A stretch of DNA of 64,000 nt from Halogeometricum sp. S1BR25-6 (GTDB lineage: Archaea > Halobacteriota > Halobacteria > Halobacteriales > Haloferacaceae), in NCBI RefSeq assembly GCF_031624495.1, contig NZ_JAMQOP010000001.1:62001-126000 (forward strand), read 5' to 3'. The notes beneath the pieces are model-generated. The model was not told the DNA's origin and did not search any database. It saw nothing but the letters and a program-made list of their open reading frames with translations. The translations under genes and the position numbers were made by a program. The stretch's first letter is position 1. Every line of letters starts with the position of its first letter. Positions 8,766 to 16,863 of the stretch are shown here, piece by piece.

Positions 8766-9164
8766 TCAGTCCGCGCCGTCGCTCTCTCCGCCGCCGGATT
8801 CGGCCGTCGAACCGGATGCGGCGGCCCCCCGGCGTCCGAGGCCGATGCCGGCGGCGACGGCGGCGAGGACGGCGCCGAAGACGAGGGCGACCAGCGCCCA
8901 CCGGAGCGAATCGGGGAGCGGAAGGCCGGCGTGGACGCCCATCGTCCCGACGGTGGAGAGGAGGACGGCCGGGACGGCGTTCGCGAGGGAGACGTCCTCG
9001 GACCCCCGTGTCCACGTCTCACGCTCCCGGTATGTGAGCGCACCCGCGACGCCCCACGAGAACGCGGCCGTCGCTGCGAGCAACAGGTCGGGGTACAGGA
9101 GGTACGAGACGACGCCGCCGAGCAGACCGCCGACGAGTGCGACGGCGCGGGTGGTTCGGGACAC
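8766..9164 (-). CDS. Small polytopic membrane protein
   Basis: About 132 residues with four likely membrane helices ([72 protein letters not shown]) and a Ser/Gly/Asp-rich tail. No ATG is available. I chose the GTG at 9164 (reading [13 protein letters not shown]); a TTG at 9191 would add nine residues. It lies between pibD and hisI on the same strand, so it could belong to either transcript. No family is recognised. Confidence 0.65.
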   Translation of the reverse strand: MSRTTRAVALVGGLLGGVVSYLLYPDLLLAATAAFSWGVAGALTYRERETWTRGSEDVSLANAVPAVLLSTVGTMGVHAGLPLPDSLRWALVALVFGAVLAAVAAGIGLGRRGAAASGSTAESGGGESDGAD

Positions 9165-9215
9165 GCGCGACCGTTCGTCTGTGCGGTCCAAAAGTGTCGC
9201 GTCGGCGAAACGTAC

Positions 9216-10175
9216 TCAGACCAGACCGAGTGCGCCGACGACGCCGAAGACGATGTCGCCGTAGGTGAACGCGACGACGGTGCCGAGGAACATCGGGACG
9301 AGGAACGGGATGCCCGGCGATATCCACACCTCCTCGCGGGCGGCGACCACTTGGAGGCCGTCGCGGAGTTTCTCCGGCGTCGTCCCGTATGCCGTCGAGT
9401 CGATGTCTTCGAGGAACGCCTCGGCACCCCAGGGGTCCTCAGCCGCGACCGAACCGCCGTCGACGGCCATCCCGTCGCCGACGGCGCCGTCCGTCGGGTC
9501 GTGCGTCTCGGTGATGCTGTTCGGGTCGCGGAGTCGGTCCGGTCGCTCGCGCAGTTCCGCCAGCGTCGTCCCCCGCCAGCGGAGGTACATCCGCAGGGCG
9601 TCGATGTCGAGGCCGTTTCTGGTGTACCCCGTCGTCGTCTCGAACAGGCGACCGTGCGCCGTCGATAGCGAGGCGACGGACACCCGGCGACCGAGGAGCA
9701 TGAGGGGGAGTTCGGCGTGCCCGTCGAAGAGGTTCCGGACGCCGAGGGCGAGCGGATACCCCACCGCGAGCACGACGGTGTTCGTCAGGACGGTCATCGA
9801 GAACACGCCGAGCGTCGTCCTGACGACGGGGAGTCCGAACCCCGGCAGGAGGTACTGCGGGAACGTCGGCAGCAGTATCGAGATGGTGATGAGCGCCTTC
9901 GCGTCGGCGCCGCCGAACCCGCCGAGTCGCCAGAACACGTACGAGAGGGGCGCGACGAACAGGAGGCTGATACCGACGCGCAGGAAGTACAACTGGTCGA
10001 CGGGTCGGAAGGCGAGATGTCCGAGCGACTCCCACGCGAGGAGCACCGCGCCGAGGGCGACGAGGGGATACCACACGACGGAGGGAACCCGTCGCGTTTC
10101 GATGTCCCGCCACGCCGCCCATCCCAGAAGGGGCAGGACGACGAGTCGGAGGAGGTCCGGTACGGAGGCGACCAT
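9216..10175 (-). CDS. pibD: Type IV prepilin/prearchaellin peptidase
   Basis: This 319-residue A24-family aspartic protease cuts the class III signal peptides of pilins and archaellins at the membrane. The first catalytic Asp is in WRDIETRRVP (about residue 24) and the second in the GGADAK motif near residue 89, with membrane helices on both sides. A hydrophilic insertion of roughly 115 residues (about 170-290) separates the first six helices from the last hydrophobic segments; it contains an acidic, Asp/Thr-rich stretch (THDPTDGAVGDGMAVDG). This cytosolic loop is larger than in bacterial TadV/CpaA. The substrates (pilins, archaellins) are not encoded in this window. The gene is probably solitary. 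Confidence 0.92.
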   Translation of the reverse strand: MVASVPDLLRLVVLPLLGWAAWRDIETRRVPSVVWYPLVALGAVLLAWESLGHLAFRPVDQLYFLRVGISLLFVAPLSYVFWRLGGFGGADAKALITISILLPTFPQYLLPGFGLPVVRTTLGVFSMTVLTNTVVLAVGYPLALGVRNLFDGHAELPLMLLGRRVSVASLSTAHGRLFETTTGYTRNGLDIDALRMYLRWRGTTLAELRERPDRLRDPNSITETHDPTDGAVGDGMAVDGGSVAAEDPWGAEAFLEDIDSTAYGTTPEKLRDGLQVVAAREEVWISPGIPFLVPMFLGTVVAFTYGDIVFGVVGALGLV

Positions 10176-10332
10176 ACAGGTCGAACGAGTCCGGGGGGAG
10201 TTATCGTTTTGGAATATTGAAACGCCGCGACCGAAGACGGAGGCGCGCCTCCGGGCGCGACGTTCGGAGAGTAAGTGTTCAGGTCAGTCTGTCGACGCTT
10301 CGACGTTCGGGGAGCGGCTCACGCCGTCGCCG

Positions 10333-10485
10333 TCACGGTTCGACGGGGACGTGCAGCGTCGACTGAATCCACGCGTGGTGGTTCTCGGTGTCTTGGATGA
10401 CGGTGAGAGTGCCGCCGTCGTCGGTGTACTGGATGTATCTGTAGCGGTCGGTGCTCCCCCGTTTCGAATCGGTGTTGGTGGACAT
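10333..10485 (-). CDS. 50-residue DUF7331-like protein
   Basis: The frame reads MSTNTDSKRGSTDRYRYIQY, then a middle of the type DDGGTLTVIQDTENHHAWIQ, and ends LHVPVEP. This matches the pattern of the very small haloarchaeal proteins I know as DUF7331 (short polar N-terminus, YDDG-type core, then a DxxxxxAWIQS motif). It starts at the ATG at 10485. The function is unknown. The gene lies beside other tiny haloarchaeal genes (10539-11223). Confidence 0.72.
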   Translation of the reverse strand: MSTNTDSKRGSTDRYRYIQYTDDGGTLTVIQDTENHHAWIQSTLHVPVEP

Positions 10486-10538
10486 GTATCAGGTGTGCGG
10501 TCGTGGTCGTGGTCGTGGTCGAAACGCGCTGTTCCCCG

Positions 10539-10886
10539 TTAGCCGTCGCGTCGGCCATGCTCGCCGTCGTCTATCCACGCTGTCCTGCAGACCGCGCTGC
10601 AGAACAGGTAGACCGTCGAGGGGTCCGCCGGCGCGACGGCGGCCGGATGGCGGCGCGTCGGGTCGACCGCCTCCCCACAGGCGGCGCACAGTTTCCCGTT
10701 CGCGTCGGCGTCCGAGCGGTGACACTCCTCGGCAACTTCGTCGTCCCGGCGACGGCTCTCGTCGGGGGCTTCGTCGTCCGGATACCGCATCAGCGTCCAC
10801 CTGCCGACGGTGACGCGCCCGACGCGGAACTCCGTCGACGCCGGTTCGCCGGCGGGACGGTCGGTCGGATTACCGCGAGTCGGCAT
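10539..10886 (-). CDS. Small zinc-binding protein (DUF7576-like)
   Basis: A 115-residue protein with a C-terminal treble-clef-like zinc site: LCAACGEAVDPTRRH, then LFCSAVCRTAW (CxxC plus CxxxC). The N-terminal half is polar and probably disordered. The ATG at 10886 overlaps the end of the upstream HalOD1 gene by 17 bases, suggesting coexpression. Internal ATGs (for example MRYPDDEAPD) could be the true start. I link the zinc site to a small haloarchaeal family tentatively numbered DUF7576; function unknown. A regulatory or adaptor role is plausible for such proteins. Confidence 0.72.
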   Translation of the reverse strand: MPTRGNPTDRPAGEPASTEFRVGRVTVGRWTLMRYPDDEAPDESRRRDDEVAEECHRSDADANGKLCAACGEAVDPTRRHPAAVAPADPSTVYLFCSAVCRTAWIDDGEHGRRDG

Positions 10887-11223
10887 CGCCTCGGCCGCCC
10901 GCCGCCGTCTCCACGTCGGCGGCAGCGCTGGGGTGCTCGGACTCGAACCCCGCCGCCGTCGACGGCGCGCGCGTGGCCGAGACGGTTCCGTCGTTCTCGA
11001 CGGTCACGTCGCAGCCCTCGTACCGGAACGACAGGTCGGCGTCGTGTCGGACGGTCCCGGACGGGGCCGAACCGAACAGCGTCTCAACGGCGTCGGTGTC
11101 GACGACGGTCCCCAGCGGTTCGAGTTCGAGCGGATCGGTGGCCGTGAGTTCGGACACGGCATCGACCACGGCGAAACAGACGTCCCCCTCCGAACTAACG
11201 CAGATAGTTTGACACTCACTCAT
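10870..11223 (-). CDS. HalOD1 output-domain protein
   Basis: A 117-residue protein matching the haloarchaeal output domain HalOD1, found alone or attached to sensors in halophile signalling. It has an N-terminal strand (CVSSEGDVCFAVVDAVSEL), a central LEPLGTVVDTDAVETLF and the core VRHDADLSFRYEGCDVTV. The C-terminal 30 residues are low-complexity. It starts with ATG at 11223, overlaps the zinc-protein gene downstream, and stands 79 bases from the 3' end of the large Bat regulator on the same strand. The proximity suggests they act in one signalling pathway, but this is inference. Confidence 0.82.
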   Translation of the reverse strand: MSECQTICVSSEGDVCFAVVDAVSELTATDPLELEPLGTVVDTDAVETLFGSAPSGTVRHDADLSFRYEGCDVTVENDGTVSATRAPSTAAGFESEHPSAAADVETAAGGRGDADSR

Positions 11224-11301
11224 GTTCTGACGACATACAGTATCGCGGCTAGCCCTATGGGGCTGTGGCGTATCCGGATATCCCCCCCGGAGGTCCGACC
11301 G

Positions 11302-14223
11302 CTATACTGATTCATCGTCCGGTCGCTCCTCCCCGAAGACGAGCGAGAACAGTTCGTACTCGCCTTTCCGGACGTGTCGGTTCACCGTCGGTTGCGAGAC
11401 GTCGAGCAGTTCGGCGACCTGTTTTCCGGTCGCCTTCCGCGGCCAGTCGAAAAAGCCCGCGAAGTACGCCGTCCGGAGCACCTCTTCCTGCCGGTCCGTG
11501 AGCCGCTTGCGGTAGCGCGCGCGGAACTCCGATTCGGTCTGGATGGGCCGTTCGAGTTCGCGGCGGGCGACGAGTTCGACCCCCTCGTACGTCCGGAGAA
11601 GCATGTCCAGGAACGCCCGGATATCCCCGGTCCGCGGGAGTTCGACGGTGAGCGTCGCGCTCTCGGGCGTCGCGGTGAACCCGGTGGGGTGCGCGCCGTA
11701 GTCGAGGAGCGAGCCGAAGAAGTTGCCCTCTTCGAGCGTCGCCTCGAACAGGTGGCCCTCGTCGCGTTCGGAGATGAGACTCGGGTCGCTGATGGTCGTC
11801 GACTGCGAGGCGACGGAGAGCGCCTGGTCGGGGTCGATGCCGGCGACGGCGAAGAAGATGCGGACCTCGCCGTCGCCCCGTTCGACCAGCGCGTCGAGTT
11901 CGAACGTGCTCCCCGTCTCCGACGCCAGCGTGACGGGCGCGATGTCCACGCCGTCCATGCGGAACTCCAGTTCCACGGCCCGGTCGCTGACGAGCGCCTT
12001 CCGTCGTTCGAGGGCGTTGATGGCGAAGCCGATGGTCTTGCCGAGTTCCGCCAGCACGTTCACCTCCAGTTCGTCGAAGACGCCGGGTTCGCCCGCGTAC
12101 AGATTCAACACGCCGTACATGGTCTCTTTGTACACGAGCGGAACGGAGATGGACGCGCGGAACCCCCGCTGGAGCGCCTTCGCGCGCCACGGTTCGAAGG
12201 GCGGGTCGGTGTGGAGGTTGTTCTGCACCTGCGGTTCGCGCGTTCGGACCGCTCGGCCGGCCGGCCCCCGCCCCGTCGGACTGTCGTCGGCGGTGACGGT
12301 TATCTCGTCCAGGTAGCCGCGGCCGACGCCGGCGGACGTCCGGGAGACGAGGTCGCCGCCGACGGTCTCCTGTTCGCCGATCCAGACGAACCGGTAGGGG
12401 TCCGCGTTGGCCAACTGCGTGCAGACGACCTGCTCTATCTCCTCGCGCGAGGTGGCCTCCGTGAGCGCCCGCGTCAGGTCGCGGATGACGGTGTTGATTC
12501 GGTTCACGCGCTCTAAGGAGGCCGTCCGCGCCTCCAACTCCTCCTTCTGCTCGCGGAGCGTCTGCTCTCTGTCCGTGCGCTCCAAGGCGGCGCGCACGTT
12601 CGCGACGAGGATGTTCGCCAGGATGACGTCCGTCTCGGAGAACGCGTTCGGCTCCGTCCGGCCGCTGACGAAGACGCCGTACTTGCCGATGGGGAGGACG
12701 ACGGCGCTCCGGAGCGGCGACTCCGAGGACTCCTCGGCGGCCAGGTCGTCGAACACCGCGCTGGTGCTGCTGGCGTACACCTGCCACGGGATATCGGAGT
12801 CGGGGCCGAACAGCGACCCGTCGCCGACGTACGCCTCGGCGGCCTCGGTGCGCGCGGTGACGACGAGTTCGCCCGCCTCGTCGTACAGTTTGATGTTCGA
12901 GAGGGGGAACTCGAGCGTCTCCGCGGCCGCCCGGGCGGCCAGTTCGCACACCTCCTCGGCAGTCTCGGCAGTCGTCAGCGCCTGCGCCGTCTCGTTGAGC
13001 GAAGCGAGTTGCGCCTCCCTACGCTGTCGTTCGGTGACGTCGCGGACGACGCCGACGCGGCCGTACGTCCCGTCGCCCAGCGGGAACGGCGAGATGCGCG
13101 TCTCCGTGGGGACGTCGCCGTGCGGCGTCGGCACCGTCGTCTCGTAGGTGACGACGTTCTCGTCGTTCCGGAGCAGTTCCGCCAGCAACGATTCGACCTC
13201 CTCGTTGGTCTCTTCGTCGGACACGGTCGTCGCCGGTTCGCCGAGCAGTTCCTCCTCGGACCGCCCGACCAGTTCGGTGTACGCCCGGTTGACCGCGACG
13301 AACCGGCTCCGGTCGTCGAGGACGTACACGCCGTCCTGAACCGTCTGAACCATCGCCTCGTACCGCTCTAGCTCTCGCTCGCGGCGCTTGCGTTCGGAGA
13401 CGTCGCGGGCGACGCCGACGAAGCGGCGCCCGTTCGCCGAGCGGAACTCGTTGAACGCGAGGCTCAGTTGGACCTCGTGGCCGTCGCGGTGGAGGGCGGG
13501 GAGTTCGACCTCCCCCCAGTCGAGGCGGCGTTCGCCCGTCGCGAGGTAGCGGGCCAGTCCGCGCCTGTGGCGGGCCCCCATCTCCTCGGGCACGATGACG
13601 TCCAACGACTCGCCCACGAGGTCCTCCGGCGGGTAGCCGAGGATGTCCTCGACGGCCGGGTTCACGAACCGGATGACGTTCTCCTCGTCGATGGAGAGGA
13701 TGAGGTCCGAGGAGACGCCGAGAAGCGTTTCGAGCGTCTCCCGGGCTTCTCCGTCCGTCCGCTCGGATGGTGCCGTCCGAGCGGCGACGGCGTAGTCGCC
13801 GAGGACGGCGGCGCCGTCGGGACCGGTGTCCGGGACGTACTCGTCGACGCCGGCCTCGCGGACCCGACCGAGGAGTTCGGGCGAGTGGGCGGCGTCGAAC
13901 AGGACCGTCGTGACCGACGGATACCGCGCGGCGACGGACGCGAGGAAGCCGACGCCGTCGGCGGCGAACGAGGCGTCTCCGTCGGTGTCGGGAGGCGCGT
14001 CGTCGTCGGGCGGGGGACCACCGGAGGATTCGACGGTCGGAAGTTCGAACCGAGCGACCACGCAGTCGACCGACGACTCCGAGAGCGCCGTCTCGGCGGC
14101 CGAGACGGTTGCGACGGTCCGGAGTCGGAGGTTCGGGTGCGACTCCCGGAGGGTCGCACGAAGGGCGTCAGTGCGGTCCCGGTCAGGGTCGACGTAGAGG
14201 GCGAGGGGTTCGTCTGAGGACAT
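11302..14223 (-). CDS. Multi-sensor Bat-type transcriptional regulator
   Basis: The 973-residue cytoplasmic protein has, in order: a receiver-like domain (about 8-140), PAS domain 1 (163-285, SSDLILSIDEENVIRFVNPA), PAS domain 2 (288-405, DDRSRFVAVNRAYTELVGRS), GAF 1 (410-560), a coiled linker, GAF 2 (575-735), a bacterio-opsin-activator domain (about 740-900) and a C-terminal HTH_10 (from 908, LTDRQEEVLRTAYFAGFF, then QVAELLDVSQPTVNRHV). It resembles haloarchaeal relatives of Bat, which regulate transcription directly and carry no kinase domain. In the receiver the phospho-accepting Asp appears replaced by Arg (VDCVVARFELP), so it is likely a pseudo-receiver. Ligands are unknown. A TATA-like GATAAATG at 14277-14284 may drive it. 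Confidence 0.92.
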   Translation of the reverse strand: MSSDEPLALYVDPDRDRTDALRATLRESHPNLRLRTVATVSAAETALSESSVDCVVARFELPTVESSGGPPPDDDAPPDTDGDASFAADGVGFLASVAARYPSVTTVLFDAAHSPELLGRVREAGVDEYVPDTGPDGAAVLGDYAVAARTAPSERTDGEARETLETLLGVSSDLILSIDEENVIRFVNPAVEDILGYPPEDLVGESLDVIVPEEMGARHRRGLARYLATGERRLDWGEVELPALHRDGHEVQLSLAFNEFRSANGRRFVGVARDVSERKRRERELERYEAMVQTVQDGVYVLDDRSRFVAVNRAYTELVGRSEEELLGEPATTVSDEETNEEVESLLAELLRNDENVVTYETTVPTPHGDVPTETRISPFPLGDGTYGRVGVVRDVTERQRREAQLASLNETAQALTTAETAEEVCELAARAAAETLEFPLSNIKLYDEAGELVVTARTEAAEAYVGDGSLFGPDSDIPWQVYASSTSAVFDDLAAEESSESPLRSAVVLPIGKYGVFVSGRTEPNAFSETDVILANILVANVRAALERTDREQTLREQKEELEARTASLERVNRINTVIRDLTRALTEATSREEIEQVVCTQLANADPYRFVWIGEQETVGGDLVSRTSAGVGRGYLDEITVTADDSPTGRGPAGRAVRTREPQVQNNLHTDPPFEPWRAKALQRGFRASISVPLVYKETMYGVLNLYAGEPGVFDELEVNVLAELGKTIGFAINALERRKALVSDRAVELEFRMDGVDIAPVTLASETGSTFELDALVERGDGEVRIFFAVAGIDPDQALSVASQSTTISDPSLISERDEGHLFEATLEEGNFFGSLLDYGAHPTGFTATPESATLTVELPRTGDIRAFLDMLLRTYEGVELVARRELERPIQTESEFRARYRKRLTDRQEEVLRTAYFAGFFDWPRKATGKQVAELLDVSQPTVNRHVRKGEYELFSLVFGEERPDDESV

Positions 14224-14628
14224 GGAAGGCGGGCGAGAGGTAGGCGGCGTTAGCGAATCTATGTGTCTGGCTATCTGATAAATGACTCGGCCGCGGCGAA
14301 CGGTGCTGCGGAGGCGGCCGGAGACGGCGTATCGACGGCGCCGGGCCGCGGTTCGAACGGTATATCTCTGTCACGTCCGCTCGCCGCCGGGTCGACGTCG
14401 CGGTCGGTGATTCGTCGGAGTGCGGACCCGCTGCGGTCGCCCTCGGAGAAGAGGGCAATCGAGTTGCTAAGGTACGCTCGCCGTACTAGTCATGGACAGT
14501 TAATTTCCGATAAGCATAGATGATGTAAAAAGAGGTTTCAACGGCAGCGTGTAAACATATCATCGAAGTTATCGTCTTACGGTACGCCGGCGAGCGGTGC
14601 TCCCTCGACCGCTCGTCGTCCCCCATCC
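14224..14628. other. Gene-free spacer with divergent promoters
   Basis: This 405-base region separates the multi-sensor regulator from the zinc-ribbon gene. It has a TATA-like GATAAATG at 14277-14284 for the minus-strand gene. The stretch around 14495-14570 is A+T-rich, including TGTAAACATATC, and may serve the plus-strand gene. I see no protein or RNA gene. Confidence 0.5.
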
Positions 14629-14850
14629 ATGACAAGCAGACAGTCCAGCGACCCGTCCGGCGTCACCGAATCTACACTCAGACACTGCGAGAACTGCGGC
14701 GGTCGTCGAGAGCACACGGTCCACCTCGAGTTGCACCAATGCAAGACGAGAGACGACGTCCGAGTCGAGAACAAGCACTACGCGAAGAAACCGTACCGAA
14801 TCGCGACGTGCGTCTACTGCGGTGAATCGTCGAGAGAGAAGATCATCTGA
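14629..14850 (+). CDS. Small zinc-ribbon protein (DUF7835-like)
   Basis: The 73-residue protein has two CxxC knuckles, HCENCGGRREHTV and CVYCGESSREK, separated by about 40 residues with a KKPYRIATC motif. This is the pattern of the haloarchaeal putative zinc beta-ribbon family DUF7835. The ATG at 14629 begins MTSRQSSDPSG, a polar tail before the first knuckle. It is a single-gene unit with no partner. The function is unknown; it is probably nucleic-acid- or protein-binding. Confidence 0.82.
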   Translation: MTSRQSSDPSGVTESTLRHCENCGGRREHTVHLELHQCKTRDDVRVENKHYAKKPYRIATCVYCGESSREKII

Positions 14851-15015
14851 CGAACGGTTCGCGCCGGATAGAAATCGGAGCACGCAGGTTTCGTCGGGAC
14901 GTTCCGCGCGCCGTCCACAGTTCTCCCGGACGCGGGAACGGAGAGAGTCGAGGCAACGGCTGGTAGCACGGAGTATGTGAAAAAATCGGATCGGGAGTCG
15001 CCCGCAGTTCGCGGT

Positions 15016-15036
15016 CGTATATCCGTCGGATATACG
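15016..15036 (-). terminator. Hairpin just after the ferredoxin stop
   Basis: CGTATATCC, three bases, then GGATATACG form a perfect 9-bp stem beginning eight bases after the ferredoxin stop codon. There is no long T run. It may be a processing or stability hairpin and not a classic terminator. Confidence 0.5.
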
Positions 15037-15044
15037 GTCCGCGT

Positions 15045-15434
15045 TTAGATGACGCGGTTCTGGAGGTAGTCGAGGTGCTTCGCGTTGTAGACGATTTTGA
15101 CCTCGTCTGCCTCCGGCGACCCGATGCAAGTGAGACGGACGTTCTTGTCAGAGACCTCCTCGTCGGAGAGAATCTGCTGCATGTCCATCTCGATTTCGCC
15201 CTCTTTCAGGATGGCCGCGCAGTTCGCGCAGGCGCCCGCGCGGCACGAGAAGGGCCAGTCGTAGCCCTGCGCCTCGGCCGCTTCGAGGATGTACTCGCCC
15301 TGGTTGACTTCGAGAGAGCCGTAGTCTTCGTCGTCGAAGTCCGCGTCTGCGGCCTTCTCGAAGAGGTCGTTGTCGTCGATTTCCCAGCCGTTGTCGTCGA
15401 GTACTTCGTAGTTGAGGTATTCTACCGTGGGCAT
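15045..15434 (-). CDS. fer: Halophilic 2Fe-2S ferredoxin
   Basis: This 129-residue plant-type ferredoxin has the haloarchaeal N-terminal acidic domain inserted before the cluster fold ([18 protein letters not shown]). The four cluster cysteines are in [14 protein letters not shown] and LTCIGSP. It serves as electron carrier for the 2-oxoacid:ferredoxin oxidoreductases and related enzymes. The start at 15434 matches the known mature N-terminus (PTVEYLNYE) of halobacterial ferredoxins; a longer frame upstream is unlikely to be translated. It is abundant in halophiles and probably monocistronic, ending with a hairpin. Confidence 0.95.
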   Translation of the reverse strand: MPTVEYLNYEVLDDNGWEIDDNDLFEKAADADFDDEDYGSLEVNQGEYILEAAEAQGYDWPFSCRAGACANCAAILKEGEIEMDMQQILSDEEVSDKNVRLTCIGSPEADEVKIVYNAKHLDYLQNRVI

Positions 15435-15544
15435 CACCGCTTGGTTCACGACGCACGCCATTAGACTTTGCTGTTCTTCGCCGAAAATCGGACCCCCGGA
15501 TCGGCCGAATTTCGGTTATTTGGCCCGCCTAAACCCAATCGCGG

Positions 15545-16738
15545 TCACAGCGCCGTGACCGAGAACAGCGCGTAGGAGGCGACGGCCGACAGCGACGGCG
15601 TGAGCAACCAAAAGAAGATGACGCGACCGGTCGTCCCCGGGTCGAACAGGTCTGACCCGGCGAGGTCCGTCTCCGATTCCTCGCCGACCGGCGGCACGTC
15701 CTCGCGCGTCTCGGCGGTCAGCGCGTTCACCGACATGCCGGGGGACTTCCCGCCGATGGCCTCGCCGATAGTCACCGTGCGGGTCGCCCGCCCCCAGCCG
15801 AGTCCGACGATGCACATCGTCGCCGAGACGGCGAGGCTGGCGGGGATGCCGATGTACGAGAGGAACGTGATGAGCGACGCCGACACCGTCTCGACGATGA
15901 GCGCCGCGAGGATGGGCAGTTCGGTGAGGTCGTTGCCGACGGTGTCGAGCGTCCTGCGGGCGATGGTGAACGCGCCGAGACCGATGGCGCCCGCGCCGAG
16001 GAGGATACCCTCGTTGATTCCGAGGGCGCCGTTGCCGACGAGGGGGGCGACGGCGTTGGCGGCGTTCGACGCGCCCGCGGAGTAGGCCATGTAGCAGGCG
16101 ATGACGACGACGAGGACAGTGCTGGCCGCCTCGCGGACGGTCGTGTTCGGACCGAGTTTCGGCGTCGGGACGCCGTAGCTGTCTATCTCGACGAGCGGTC
16201 CCGGCGAACTGTCGAGTTTGAGTTTCGCGTCGAGATGCGGGTAGACGTACCGGCCCACCATGGCGCAGGTCCAGAAGGCGATGACGGGGGCGACGATCCA
16301 CCACGAGACGATTTCGAGCATCACGCCCTCGTCGAGCGTCCCCGTCGCGACGCCGAGACCGGCGATGGCGCCGACGGCGGTCATCGAGGTGGAGGCGGGG
16401 ACGCCGAACGTGTTCGAGATGAGAAGCGCGAGGCCGACGAAGAAGAGGACGGCGACGCTCGCCGCGAGCGTGAACTCCGACTGCGGGACGATCTGACCGC
16501 CCATCGTCTTGATAACCTCCCGCCCGGCGGTCCACGCGCCGAACAGGGCGAACGCGGTCATCAGCGCGGCCGCTGCGAGTTTGCTGAGGAGGCCGCTGCC
16601 GACGGCCGGGCCGAAGGCGACGCCGGTGGAGGAACCGCCGATGTTGAAGCCGACGAAGACGGCGACCAACAGACCGACGACGAGGAGTATTTCGACCACG
16701 GAAAAGCGTTCGTGAGTGCGGTGGATAAGCCTCATCAT
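15545..16738 (-). CDS. pitA: Pit-family inorganic phosphate transporter
   Basis: The 397-residue membrane protein has about 10 helices and the duplicated Pit signature. The first copy reads GGSSTGVAFGPAVGSG followed by SNTFGVPASTSMT. The second reads SAGASNAANAVAPLVGN followed by SYIGIPASLAVSATM. Haloarchaeal Pit proteins move phosphate with protons or sodium and serve as low-affinity uptake. A hydrophilic segment near 340-365 (TAETREDVPPVGEESETDL) precedes the last helix. The ATG used, at 16738, is one codon before another ATG. No PhoU-like gene adjoins it. Confidence 0.9.
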   Translation of the reverse strand: MMRLIHRTHERFSVVEILLVVGLLVAVFVGFNIGGSSTGVAFGPAVGSGLLSKLAAAALMTAFALFGAWTAGREVIKTMGGQIVPQSEFTLAASVAVLFFVGLALLISNTFGVPASTSMTAVGAIAGLGVATGTLDEGVMLEIVSWWIVAPVIAFWTCAMVGRYVYPHLDAKLKLDSSPGPLVEIDSYGVPTPKLGPNTTVREAASTVLVVVIACYMAYSAGASNAANAVAPLVGNGALGINEGILLGAGAIGLGAFTIARRTLDTVGNDLTELPILAALIVETVSASLITFLSYIGIPASLAVSATMCIVGLGWGRATRTVTIGEAIGGKSPGMSVNALTAETREDVPPVGEESETDLAGSDLFDPGTTGRVIFFWLLTPSLSAVASYALFSVTAL

Positions 16739-16863
16739 CCGGCTCGACCGTCGCGGCGCGACAGATAGTACGAAAGGAGCGGGTCGGCCACGTCCGAACC
16801 GAGGGTCGGGGCGTCGAACCGCCTACTCCCCCGTTCGACCGATTTCGGAAGCCGGGGGCCCTC

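Noticed and set aside
6580-9264. A very long open frame of 894 codons on the plus strand crossing pibD-side genes, hisI and the coiled-coil gene
   Set aside because: It runs antisense or out of frame to well-supported genes, is Arg-rich and lacks haloarchaeal acidic composition. It is a GC-rich shadow.
10319-10558. 79-residue frame with Thr/His-rich composition
   Set aside because: It is in a different frame from the acidic 50-residue gene and reads as an Arg/His-rich shadow.
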